Below are positions 1 through 6,249 of a stretch of DNA of 12,873 bases, in pieces (the stretch's first letter is position 1; the number at the start of each line of letters is the position of its first letter). The notes below the pieces were generated by a model. The model did no database searches, was not told the DNA's origin, and saw only the letters and a program-made list of their open reading frames with translations. A program made the position numbers and the translations under genes. This DNA comes from Opitutales bacterium (GTDB taxonomy: Bacteria > Verrucomicrobiota > Verrucomicrobiia > Opitutales > T3Sed10-336), in NCBI GenBank assembly GCA_007132315.1, contig SLOW01000143.1, forward strand, positions 1-12,873. The letters run 5' to 3'.

Positions 1-109
1 CGACCAGATCGACGCGCTGAAAAGCGGCCGGGACGGAGCGGGGCGCGGTTCCCGAAAAAAGAAACGCGCGCCCCGAAACGCCACGACCGGCGGGGGAAAA
101 ACCCGTTAG
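1..109 (+). CDS. Probable C-terminal tail of a protein entering from the left (partial)
   Basis: In the frame starting at base 2, 35 sense codons run to a TAG at 107-109. The peptide begins DQIDALKSGRDG and becomes strongly basic and Gly-rich, with RKKKRAPRN and GGGKTR near the end. Such a tail is typical of RNA- or DNA-binding proteins with a disordered C-terminus, but the fragment is too short to name a family. The stop overlaps by two bases the stop of the convergent Spy-like gene, a compact arrangement that fits a genuine gene end. The frame could be open by chance in GC-rich DNA, so support is moderate to low. Confidence 0.35.
   Translation, partial: DQIDALKSGRDGAGRGSRKKKRAPRNATTGGGKTR
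39..75. repeat. 9-bp perfect inverted repeat near two convergent gene ends
   Basis: CGGGGCGCG at 39-47 is exactly complementary to CGCGCCCCG at 67-75, with a 19-base A-rich loop. It lies about 30 bases beyond the stop of the Spy-like gene. A GC-rich hairpin there could end transcription, but no T-run follows on either strand, so it is not a canonical intrinsic terminator. It may also be a by-product of the Arg/Gly/Lys-rich coding tail it overlaps. Confidence 0.3.
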
Positions 110-624
110 GGCTGCGGTGCGGGTGCGGGAGGTGCGCCGGGGGTTTCCTGAGGGGGGGCGCCCTGGGGGGGTTGTTGTTGCATCTGCTGCTGCATCATCT
201 GCTCCTGCATTTCCCGTTGCTGGCGTTCGATATCTTCGAGGCGCTGACGCTGTTCGGCGGTGAAAACGGCTTCAACCTTGGATTGCAGGATGATCGACAG
301 GGCGGTGATTTCGCCCGAGACCTCGCCCAGTTCGCCGGCGATCTCGCGGATGGCTTCCTCGTCGAAATCCGCTCCGGCCTGTTCCTGGAGTCGTTCCTGA
401 AGGGTTTGCGCTTCGGCGTGCAGGTCGTCGATCTGTGGGCTCAAGTCGTCGAGCAGGCCACGGATGTCGGCTTCCTGTTCCTCGCTCAGATCGAGCATCT
501 GCACGAGTTGAGCCACCTGGTCGGGCGATTCTTGGCCTCCCGGCATTTGCCCGGAGACGGAAATTGACAGGCCGGCGGCCAGCAGGACGGCGGTCAGTGC
601 GTTTATGGTTTTCTGGATCTTCAT
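106..624 (-). CDS. Spy/CpxP-like periplasmic protein with Gln/Pro-rich tail
   Basis: Predicted 172-aa exported protein. Residues 1-25 form a signal peptide: MKIQKT, then a hydrophobic stretch ending near SVSG. Residues 35-132 are almost wholly charged helix. Two LTxxQ-like signatures, LDLSEEQ (about 44-50) and VFTAEQRQRLEDI (about 120-132), recall the Spy/CpxP/Zra family of periplasmic chaperones and stress sensors. The last 40 residues are low complexity: a Gln/Met run followed by Pro/Ala/Gln. The ATG at 624 is preferred because it places the signal peptide at the N-terminus. An in-frame ATG at 666 would add 14 residues ahead of it. No clear Shine-Dalgarno precedes either start. The family role is binding unfolded proteins or metals in the periplasm; the exact function here is inferred. 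Confidence 0.72.
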   Translation of the reverse strand: MKIQKTINALTAVLLAAGLSISVSGQMPGGQESPDQVAQLVQMLDLSEEQEADIRGLLDDLSPQIDDLHAEAQTLQERLQEQAGADFDEEAIREIAGELGEVSGEITALSIILQSKVEAVFTAEQRQRLEDIERQQREMQEQMMQQQMQQQPPQGAPPQETPGAPPAPAPQP

Positions 625-859
625 GATAACGTTTGGTGTTGTACTTGTCGCGCCCGGGTAGCCCATCGGAAACAGCCTGAATCCAAAACGCCGGAAAAGG
701 GCGGCGGAGGTGCGATTCGAACGCGGGCACCGAGACAGCGTCAGCGTCCGAAACGCGGTAAGGAGAAACGGTACGCACGGGGGCCGGACGCGTCAAAAAT
801 CTTTTTTCCTCCGAGCTGACAATCCGTGTTTCCGGGCCGGCGCCACCCCGTCTCCGGGC

Positions 860-865
860 TATAAG
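860..865 (+). promoter_or_regulatory. Possible -10 element (TATAAG) for the M20 amidase gene
   Basis: TATAAG matches the bacterial -10 consensus at five of six positions and lies 41 bases before the preferred ATG at 907. I see no convincing -35 hexamer at the usual spacing, where the sequence is GC-rich. The rest of the 625-906 interval shows no gene or other element I can support. Confidence 0.25.
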
Positions 866-906
866 TTTGCGGTTGGAGCGATCGCGTGCATGCTGACGAA
901 GGTGTT

Positions 907-2172
907 ATGGCATTGAGCGATGAGAAGACCGCGACCCTGACGGTGAATATGGAGCGTTTGCGCCGCGAGATCCTGGATCTGGCCGCGATCGGTCGCGACG
1001 ACACCGAGGGAGGTTTGTACCGGATGGCGTTCACGCCGGCGGACATGGAGGGACGGCGCTGGCTGAGTGAGCGGATGGAGGCGGCGGGGCTGGAACCTCA
1101 AACGGACGGGGCGGCCAATCTGAGTGCCTGCTACGGCGGGGGCGCGAGCGAGCCGGTTGTGATGGTGGGGTCGCACATCGATACGGTTCCCAACGCCGGA
1201 TACCTCGACGGCACTCTCGGCGTCCTGATCGGGCTCGAGGCGGTGCGTTGTATGAAAGAGGCGGGAATCGAGACCCGACGCCCGGTGGAGGTGATTTCCT
1301 TCTCCGACGAGGAGGGCCGGTTCGGGGGGCTTTTCGGTTCGCAGGCGGTGGCCGGTGAACTCAATCCCGATCTCATTCGGACCGCTCGCGATCTCGACGG
1401 CGTGAGCCTGGTCGAGGCCATGGCCGATTGTGGTTTCGACGCGATGGAGGCGCTCAACGCACGGCGCGACCGCAACGCCATCCATGCCTACCTGGAACTG
1501 CACATCGAGCAGGGACCGGTGCTGGATCGGAGACGAATCCCCATCGGGGTGGTCGAAAACATCACCGGCCTGTTCAAGTGGTCTGTCCGGCTCGAGGGAT
1601 CTCCCAATCACGCCGGAACCACACCAATGGAAATGCGACGGGATCCCTTTATGGGGCTGGCCGAATTCGCCGGGGAAATCCCGCGCATTCTCGAGGAGAA
1701 CGGCAGCGAGCTGAGCCGGGCCACCATCGGTAAGGTCGATCTGTTTCCCGGCGCCGCCAACACCGTTCCGGGCGAGGTAATCTTTTCGATGGACGTTCGC
1801 GATACGTCCCGCGAGGTGATGGATCAGTTGGCGGACGCGTTCCGCAAAGCTCTCAGCGCGATCGCGCGCAGGAGGCGGCTGAAATTTGATTTCGACTGGC
1901 TGAGCGTAGTGGAACCCGCACCGTGCGATCCGGAGATTGTGAAAAACATCGAGGCGCGGGCGGCGGAGCTCGGGCTGGAAAGCCTGCGCATGCCCAGCGG
2001 GGCGGCCCACGACGCACAGATCATGTCGCACATCGCGCCGATCGGGATGGTTTTCGTGCCCAGCAAGGACGGCCGCAGCCATTCTCCGGCGGAATGGACC
2101 GCTTGGGAGGATATCGAGGCGGGAGCCAACGTTGTCCTGCGCTCCCTCCTGTCCCTGGCCAACGACGGCTGA
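907..2172 (+). CDS. Hydantoinase/carbamoylase-family amidase (M20 metallohydrolase)
   Basis: A 421-aa binuclear zinc amidohydrolase of the N-carbamoyl-L-amino acid hydrolase / allantoate amidohydrolase / beta-ureidopropionase group, presumably cytoplasmic. Metal-site motifs are intact: GSHIDTVPNAGYLDGTLG (about 88-105; His90, Asp101), SFSDEEGRFGG (about 131-141; acidic pair 135-136), LELHIEQGPVL (His199) and the C-terminal SHSPAEW (His392). The dimerisation or lid domain shows NHAGTTPMEMRRDP (about 234-247), and SGAAHDAQ (about 364-371) is the usual substrate-site block. Length is normal for the family. ATG 907 has GAAGG eight bases upstream; an in-frame GTG at 886, also preceded by GGAG, would add seven residues. 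The gene stands alone, with no hydantoinase, urease or purine-catabolism neighbour, so the substrate (N-carbamoyl amino acid, ureido acid or allantoate) cannot be fixed. Confidence 0.9.
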   Translation: MALSDEKTATLTVNMERLRREILDLAAIGRDDTEGGLYRMAFTPADMEGRRWLSERMEAAGLEPQTDGAANLSACYGGGASEPVVMVGSHIDTVPNAGYLDGTLGVLIGLEAVRCMKEAGIETRRPVEVISFSDEEGRFGGLFGSQAVAGELNPDLIRTARDLDGVSLVEAMADCGFDAMEALNARRDRNAIHAYLELHIEQGPVLDRRRIPIGVVENITGLFKWSVRLEGSPNHAGTTPMEMRRDPFMGLAEFAGEIPRILEENGSELSRATIGKVDLFPGAANTVPGEVIFSMDVRDTSREVMDQLADAFRKALSAIARRRRLKFDFDWLSVVEPAPCDPEIVKNIEARAAELGLESLRMPSGAAHDAQIMSHIAPIGMVFVPSKDGRSHSPAEWTAWEDIEAGANVVLRSLLSLANDG

Positions 2173-2180
2173 GACGGACG

Positions 2181-2217
2181 AAAAAAAGATCCTCCGCTGT
2201 GGGCGGAGGACCTTTTT
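2181..2217. terminator. Bidirectional intrinsic terminator between convergent genes
   Basis: TCCTCCGC (2190-2197) pairs perfectly with GCGGAGGA (2203-2210) around a five-base loop. A-run 2181-2187 stands on the left and T-run 2213-2217 on the right, so each strand reads a GC-rich stem followed by U residues. It starts eight bases after the amidase stop and lies 30 bases past the stop of the convergent lipoprotein gene, so it can serve both. Confidence 0.85.
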
Positions 2218-2247
2218 GAAATCAAACGTTCTCGTTGGACACCGGGA

Positions 2248-3150
2248 TCAGCGTCCGCTGACCGAGATCGGGATGCGAAGTTCTTCGTAGCCGGGCTTTT
2301 GGATGAATAGTGAGCCCTGGCCGGCACGTCCGCCTTCCACCGACACGTTCACCGAGCGCGAACCGCCGGGAATGATGATTTCCGGCATGATGATGCTCTC
2401 CGGCACGTCCGTCATCACATCGATGTAAAGGCCGCCCGGAGGGGCCTCGGTGGGTATCGTGAACACGAGGGTGGTGCGGTCGCCGGTGGTGAAGGAGATC
2501 CGCTCCGGTTCGACGCGGATCGTGCCCGGATCGATCCGCAGGGTGCCCGCATTCATCGAACCCTCGTCATCGACCAGACGCACCGGGTACTCGCGGCCGT
2601 AGGGCAGGGAGGGAACGAAGAATTCGAGCGAGTTGGAGGAATGGAAAACGGTTTCCGCCTCTTCCTCGCCAACCAGAATCCGGTCGTTTTGACTGAAACC
2701 GCGTCCCACGACACCGACCCGGCTGCCGGCGGGAGCGCGTTCGACGTCGAGCGACAGGGCGTAACGGTCGGTCAGACGAAACTCCTGAAGGTCGGTAATC
2801 TCCTGACGGCGGGTGCTCACCTGGTTCTTGTCCAGTTCGTAGTCGATCTGGAAGTAGTACCGCGCTTCGCTCCGGTTGGGGGGCAAGCGGTATTCGTATT
2901 CAAAAATGTGGGGACCGCGCGCGCTGGCCTCCATCGGGAAGGTCTGCCCATCAATCACGATGAACGGCTCGATGCTGTCCGCGATAACCTTGTTACTGGC
3001 CGGCTCGATCGACACCACGATGTCGTAATAGCCCGACGGATTTTCCGGGACCGTTTCCGGCGTCATGTTGTTGACCCGCAAATCACAGCCCACGAGGAGC
3101 AGCGCTCCCGTCAGGGCGGTTAGACCGAATTTTAGCTTGGAAGTGTTCAT
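2248..3150 (-). CDS. Putative lipoprotein with IPT/TIG-like domain
   Basis: Predicted 300-aa lipoprotein. A type II signal peptide ends in the lipobox LLLVGC, with acylated Cys22. Asp follows at +2, which in E. coli retains lipoproteins in the inner membrane; whether that rule holds here is unknown. Residues 40-135 form a beta-rich module (YYDIVVSIEP, YYFQIDYELD). Residues about 138-208 resemble an IPT/TIG Ig-like fold (APAGSRVGVVGRGFSQND, then a strand pattern ending in LRIDPG). Residues 212-300 form another beta-rich domain ending ELRIPISVSGR. ATG 3150 is chosen because it gives a standard lipoprotein N-terminus; an in-frame ATG at 3177 would add nine residues. No Shine-Dalgarno is visible. 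The function is unknown. The architecture suggests an envelope-anchored binding or structural protein rather than an enzyme. Confidence 0.75.
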   Translation of the reverse strand: MNTSKLKFGLTALTGALLLVGCDLRVNNMTPETVPENPSGYYDIVVSIEPASNKVIADSIEPFIVIDGQTFPMEASARGPHIFEYEYRLPPNRSEARYYFQIDYELDKNQVSTRRQEITDLQEFRLTDRYALSLDVERAPAGSRVGVVGRGFSQNDRILVGEEEAETVFHSSNSLEFFVPSLPYGREYPVRLVDDEGSMNAGTLRIDPGTIRVEPERISFTTGDRTTLVFTIPTEAPPGGLYIDVMTDVPESIIMPEIIIPGGSRSVNVSVEGGRAGQGSLFIQKPGYEELRIPISVSGR

Positions 3151-3228
3151 TATCAATCGTTCGGAGAGGCGTTGCATGAAATGGATGGTGGCTTCGGTTT
3201 TATTGAATCGCGCCGCCCGCCGACAATG

Positions 3229-3244
3229 AAAAAGGCCGGCCTTT
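3229..3244 (-). terminator. Candidate weak terminator: palindrome downstream of the moeZ-type gene
   Basis: AAAGGCCGGCCTTT (3231-3244) is a perfect 14-bp palindrome. Read on the minus strand it ends in five T residues, so RNA could form a short AAAGG/CCUUU stem with a CCGG loop before a U-run. It lies about 60 bases beyond the stop at 3303 and before the lipoprotein start at 3150, in the only gap between these two genes. The stem is short, and a protein-binding site is an equally fair reading. Confidence 0.35.
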
Positions 3245-3302
3245 GGAGGCGTGTCGCTGAATTTACAAAAGATTTAGGGTTTTCCTGATTAGGACAAGTA
3301 AA

Positions 3303-4487
3303 TTAATACCTCGCCATGCCGGAATCGATTTCGCGGGCCCACGCGTCGATTCCGCCGCGAACGCTCTGCGCGAGCGGGAAACCGCGATCACGGAGGTACT
3401 TGACCACATGGAGGCTGCGCATTCCGTGGTGACAGTACACCAGGAGCGGCCGATCCCGCGGCAATTCGTCGATTCGTTGAGGAATGTGGTCCATCGGAAT
3501 TTCGCGGGCGCCGGCGATCCGGCAGATTTCGACTTCGTACGGTTCGCGGACGTCGAGGAGATCGAGGTCCCCGGAGTCGCGTTTCACGAGTCCCCGGGTC
3601 TCCTCGACGGTGACTTCCAGTGGTGGTCCGCCTTTTCCGTTTCCGCTTTCCATGTCCGCTTCCTGCTGGCAGGAGAAGGCGTAGTTTTCCGGATCGATCC
3701 TTGATATCCGGGGCTGCCCGCCGCACAGGGGGCAGTCGGGGTCTTTTTTGATATTGATTGTACGAAAGGTCATCGCAAGGGCGTCGAAGATCAGCAGTCG
3801 GCCGCGCAGGTTTTCTCCGATACCCAGCAGGTGCTTGATCGCTTCTATGGCCTGAAAACTGCCAATGGCGCCGGGCAGCGCCCCCAGGACACCAGCATCG
3901 GCGCAGTTCGGGATTTTGCCGGGCGGCGGGGGATCCGGAAACAGGCATCGGTAGCAGGGCGTACCGTCGGTGGGGTGAAACAGGGAGGCCTGCCCTTCAA
4001 ATCGAAAAATACTGCCGTAAACGAGCGGCTTGCCGGCGAAAAACGCGCTGTCGTTGTTCAGGTAGCGGGTCGCGAAATTGTCCGTGCCGTCCAGGATCAG
4101 ATCATACTTCGAGAAAAGGGCCGTACTGTTATCCGGAGAAAGACCGTCCGGGTGACTGCTGATGCGGATGTACGGGTTCAGGTCGGTCAGGCGCGCCGCG
4201 GCCGATTCCACCTTGGGCCTGCCGATGTCGCTGGAGCCGTGGAGAATCTGACGTTGCAGGTTGTGCTCCTCCACGTTGTCGAAGTCCGCCATCCCGATTC
4301 GCCCGATCCCGGCCGCCGCCAAGTAGAGCGCGGCCGGACTTCCCAGGCCGCCGGCGCCCACGATCAGGACGCTTGCGCGGCGCAGGCGTTCCTGCCCCTC
4401 GCGCCCCACCTCCGGCAGGATGAGGTGACGGCTGTAGCGGGTGAGTTCTTGGGCGCTGAGCGCGGTTGGTTTGGTTTCGGTCGTCAT
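3303..4487 (-). CDS. moeZ: MoeZ/ThiF-type adenylyltransferase fused to rhodanese
   Basis: A 394-aa E1-like enzyme. It adenylates the C-terminal Gly-Gly of a ubiquitin-like sulfur carrier (MoaD, ThiS or similar) and then transfers sulfur to it, for molybdopterin, thiamin, tRNA-thiolation or cysteine pathways. The ThiF domain covers about 15-265: RYSRHLILPEVG, the ATP loop VGAGGLGSPAA (43-53), zinc Cys pairs CYRC (178, 181) and CPLC (252, 255), and the conserved Cys195 in NCADAGVLG. The rhodanese domain covers about 290-390, with persulfide Cys352 in YCHHGMRS and VRGGIDAWA near the end. All catalytic residues are present and length is normal. No carrier protein or biosynthetic partner is seen nearby, so the pathway is open. 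The start lacks its own Shine-Dalgarno and overlaps the stop of the upstream 34-codon ORF, implying translational coupling. Confidence 0.92.
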   Translation of the reverse strand: MTTETKPTALSAQELTRYSRHLILPEVGREGQERLRRASVLIVGAGGLGSPAALYLAAAGIGRIGMADFDNVEEHNLQRQILHGSSDIGRPKVESAAARLTDLNPYIRISSHPDGLSPDNSTALFSKYDLILDGTDNFATRYLNNDSAFFAGKPLVYGSIFRFEGQASLFHPTDGTPCYRCLFPDPPPPGKIPNCADAGVLGALPGAIGSFQAIEAIKHLLGIGENLRGRLLIFDALAMTFRTINIKKDPDCPLCGGQPRISRIDPENYAFSCQQEADMESGNGKGGPPLEVTVEETRGLVKRDSGDLDLLDVREPYEVEICRIAGAREIPMDHIPQRIDELPRDRPLLVYCHHGMRSLHVVKYLRDRGFPLAQSVRGGIDAWAREIDSGMARY

Positions 4488-4588
4488 GACTGCAGTGCGG
4501 AATCGTTCCGAGACGTTGGTTTCGCGCCGGCTTCGGATTTGATGGCGCGAATCCCATGCCGGTGGCCACTGTCGCGCCCGTCGCTCAT
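4484..4588 (-). CDS. 34-aa mini-ORF coupled to the moeZ-type gene (leader peptide or small protein)
   Basis: The ATG at 4588 follows a near-perfect Shine-Dalgarno, AGGAGGT, with eight bases between. The reading frame encodes 34 residues, beginning MSDGRDSGHRHGIRAIKSE and ending in NDSALQS, and its TGA overlaps the moeZ ATG as ATGA. The peptide is hydrophilic with no membrane or signal segment, no Cys and no terminal Gly-Gly, so it is not a MoaD/ThiS carrier. The strong ribosome site here, and none just before moeZ, indicates that ribosomes load at this ORF and re-initiate on moeZ. Whether the peptide itself has a function is unknown. It could be simply a translation entry module or a regulatory leader. 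Confidence 0.5.
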   Translation of the reverse strand: MSDGRDSGHRHGIRAIKSEAGAKPTSRNDSALQS

Positions 4589-4596
4589 AACGAAAT

Positions 4597-4603
4597 ACCT
4601 CCT
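4597..4603 (-). promoter_or_regulatory. Strong ribosome binding site for the mini-ORF/moeZ pair
   Basis: AGGAGGT on the minus strand, eight bases before the ATG at 4588, is almost fully complementary to the 16S 3' end. It appears to be the only strong ribosome entry site for the overlapping mini-ORF and moeZ-type gene. Confidence 0.65.
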
Positions 4604-4709
4604 GCGGCGTATTGTCAAAGATACCGCTCCCCGAAACGTCGTTAATGCGTCCGCCGAATCGAAAGGCGGGTCGAACGCCGCTGTCAGTGGTCGTTTTCGC
4701 AGCGGGTGA

Positions 4710-4738
4710 TTGACAGGCGGCGGAGTCGCGGGTCGAAT
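4710..4738 (+). promoter_or_regulatory. Candidate sigma-70-type promoter for the 4760-6053 cassette
   Basis: TTGACA (4710-4715) is a perfect -35 hexamer. After 17 bases comes TCGAAT (4733-4738), which matches four of six -10 positions including the final AAT. Transcription would start near 4745, giving a very short leader before the ATG at 4760. A start that close would cut into the GGAGG at 4746-4750, which is a point against it. It is the best promoter candidate in the 171-base divergent gap. Confidence 0.4.
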
Positions 4739-4759
4739 GGCGGTCGGAGGTCGGGTTTT

Positions 4760-4921
4760 ATGAAACAATCGTTGAAATGGGTACCCGTCGCGGGGGGATT
4801 TTTGGTCCTGCCGTCAGTCGTCTTCGCTGAAACAACGTCGGATGCCACCGTGATTCTGACCGTCGAGGCCTGGGGCGGTTACGCGGACAGACCCGAGGTG
4901 GAACTCGGATGGGGTGAGTGA
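4760..4921 (+). CDS. 53-aa predicted secreted small protein
   Basis: The ATG at 4760 has GGAGG at 4746-4750, nine bases upstream. Residues 1-23 read as a classic Sec signal peptide: MKQSLK, a hydrophobic core VPVAGGFLVLP, then SVVFA followed by Glu, a good signal-peptidase I site. The mature part would be only about 30 residues, acidic and with three Trp or Tyr aromatics (VEAWGGYADRPEVE, ending LGWGE). Two adjacent TGA stops end it, and the first overlaps the next gene's ATG as TGATG. I do not recognise a family. It could be a real small exported protein or the remnant of a longer one, but the intact start signals and tight coupling favour a functional gene. Confidence 0.5.
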   Translation: MKQSLKWVPVAGGFLVLPSVVFAETTSDATVILTVEAWGGYADRPEVELGWGE

Positions 4922-5238
4922 TGATGAAGGGATCCGACAGCCATGCAGACCAGCCGTCAGCACCGTCCGGGGACCGAATCCTCGACCAGTTTTTCCCTGA
5001 GGCGCGGGCCAAACTGATCGACCTCGCGGCCATTCTGGATCGGATCGACCGGTACGGTGGCGCGGAGGACTACCGGCTGCGCGCCTTCCACCGGGCGATG
5101 GAGGAGGTCTCGCGCCCGGGCGGAGCCGACCGGGCGCGGCGCGTTTTGGAGTGTTTCAGCGATCCCACCACCAAACCGGCGGACAAACCCGTCACACCCG
5201 TGGCCACCGGAGCGTGGGCCGGCGAAAGAAAACGTTAA
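4921..5238 (+). CDS. Conserved-looking hypothetical protein, 105 aa
   Basis: Small soluble protein with no signal peptide or membrane segment. Residues about 18-82 look like a compact helical domain: RILDQFFPEARAKLIDLAA, then YRLRAFHRAMEEV, then RARRVLECFSDPTTKP. Both tails are Pro/Ala/Thr-rich and probably disordered. The start is ambiguous: GTG 4918, ATG 4921 and ATG 4924 are consecutive codons. A GGGGTG run at 4911-4916 gives better spacing to 4924, while 4921 overlaps the upstream TGA. It sits between the small secreted protein and the TatD-like hydrolase with only an 11-base gap to the latter, so co-transcription is likely. I do not recognise the family. It is much too short for EboA, so the Ebo link is only through its neighbour. 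Confidence 0.68.
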   Translation: MMKGSDSHADQPSAPSGDRILDQFFPEARAKLIDLAAILDRIDRYGGAEDYRLRAFHRAMEEVSRPGGADRARRVLECFSDPTTKPADKPVTPVATGAWAGERKR

Positions 5239-5249
5239 CGGCCGGGATC

Positions 5250-6053
5250 ATGCGTTACATCGAACCACACGGTCACATGGTCAGCCGCACCACTGACGAC
5301 TACCTGGCCATGGTGACGGCCGGTTGCCGGGCGGTGTGCGAGCCCGCTTTCTGGGCGGGGTTCGACCGCAAATCCGCGGATGGCTTTTACGACTATTTTT
5401 GTCAATTGACCGACTACGAGCCAAAGCGGGCCGCCCGGTTCGGGTTGCCCCATTACAGTTGGCTTTGCCTAAATCCGAAGGAATCGGAGGATCTCGAACT
5501 GGCGGAAGACGTGCTCGCCCTGATTCCGGAGTTTCTTGAGCGACCCAACGTGCTGGGGATCGGGGAGATCGGGCTCAACAAAAACACGCGCAACGAAATC
5601 ACCGTGCTCGAGCGGCACGTGGACCTGGCGGCGTCCCGCGGCGAACTGATCTTGGTCCATACGCCTCACCTCGAGGACAAACTCAAGGGCACCCGCCTGA
5701 TCCTGGACGTGTTGGATGCCGATCGACGAATCGATCCCGGACGAGTCATCATCGATCATGTCGAAGAACATACCGCACCCCTGGTGCTCGACCGCGGCTA
5801 CTGGGCGGGAATCACCCTGTATCCCGAGTCCAAGTGCACTCCATCCCGGGCGGTCGATATGCTCGAGATGTACGGCCGCGAGCGCATGTGGCTGAACTGC
5901 GCCTGCGACTGGGGCGTCAGCGATCCGCTCGCGGTGCCGAAGACCGCGTTGGAAATGCGGCGCCGCGGGCTTTCCGAGGATGCGATCGAAGGGGTGCTGT
6001 TTCACAATCCCGCCCGCTTCCTTCAGCAGTGCGCGCGCTTCGCGATTCCCTGA
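5250..6053 (+). CDS. TatD-like metal-dependent hydrolase, EboB type
   Basis: A 267-aa amidohydrolase-fold protein. Likely metal ligands are visible in TatD order: HGH (His7, His9) in YIEPHGHMVSRTTDDY, Glu106 in GIGEIGLN, His137 in LVHTPH, His170 in IIDHVEEHT and Asp220 in CDWGVSDPL. The EPHGHMVSRT start, EPAFWAGF (31-38), LNPKE and DWGVSDPL blocks are those I associate with EboB, the TatD-like member of the ebo cluster (eboA-F). That cluster is known from cyanobacteria, where it is linked to moving a scytonemin precursor to the periplasm, and from scattered other bacteria and eustigmatophyte plastids. None of the other ebo genes (UbiA-type EboC, dehydroquinate synthase-like EboD, EboE, EboF) is in this window. 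ATG 5250 is chosen because homology begins at once. The reaction of this subfamily is not known to me. Confidence 0.85.
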   Translation: MRYIEPHGHMVSRTTDDYLAMVTAGCRAVCEPAFWAGFDRKSADGFYDYFCQLTDYEPKRAARFGLPHYSWLCLNPKESEDLELAEDVLALIPEFLERPNVLGIGEIGLNKNTRNEITVLERHVDLAASRGELILVHTPHLEDKLKGTRLILDVLDADRRIDPGRVIIDHVEEHTAPLVLDRGYWAGITLYPESKCTPSRAVDMLEMYGRERMWLNCACDWGVSDPLAVPKTALEMRRRGLSEDAIEGVLFHNPARFLQQCARFAIP

Positions 6054-6210
6054 AGACTTCATAAGTATTGACCCGGTCGGCGGCTCCACCGACCCGGTGA
6101 TCCGCGTTTCGGAATACGCCGAGGTTTCGCTTTAGGATCTGGGAATCGAGCGTCTCGGCGGTCGAGGATCCGATCAAGGGCTGGATCCCCGGGTCCCGGT
6201 GACGCGGCGC

Positions 6211-6222
6211 CGGCCGCGGCCG
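6211..6222. repeat. 12-bp perfect palindrome upstream of the sigma-54-type promoter
   Basis: CGGCCGCGGCCG is its own reverse complement and lies about 30 bases upstream of the -24 element. Enhancer-binding proteins for sigma-54 usually bind dyads farther upstream (roughly 80-200 bases), so the spacing is short. In DNA this GC-rich a 12-bp palindrome can arise by chance. It is listed as a possible protein-binding site only. Confidence 0.3.
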
Positions 6223-6249
6223 TTGATTTCCCCGGAAGACTTTTTCGTT

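Noticed and set aside
704..731. tRNA-like T-arm on the minus strand (GTTCGAAT followed by ACCTCCGCC)
   Set aside because: Only three pairs form in the T stem, and no D-arm, anticodon arm or matching acceptor 5' strand exists upstream. It is probably chance resemblance, at most a tRNA fragment.
859..2082. Long open frame on the minus strand opposite the M20 amidase
   Set aside because: His/Arg/Pro-rich antisense translation of a clearly recognised enzyme gene; no motif of its own.
4597..4622. TTGACA on the minus strand as a -35 box for the mini-ORF/moeZ pair
   Set aside because: A -10 box at normal spacing would fall between the ribosome site and the ATG, with no good hexamer there.
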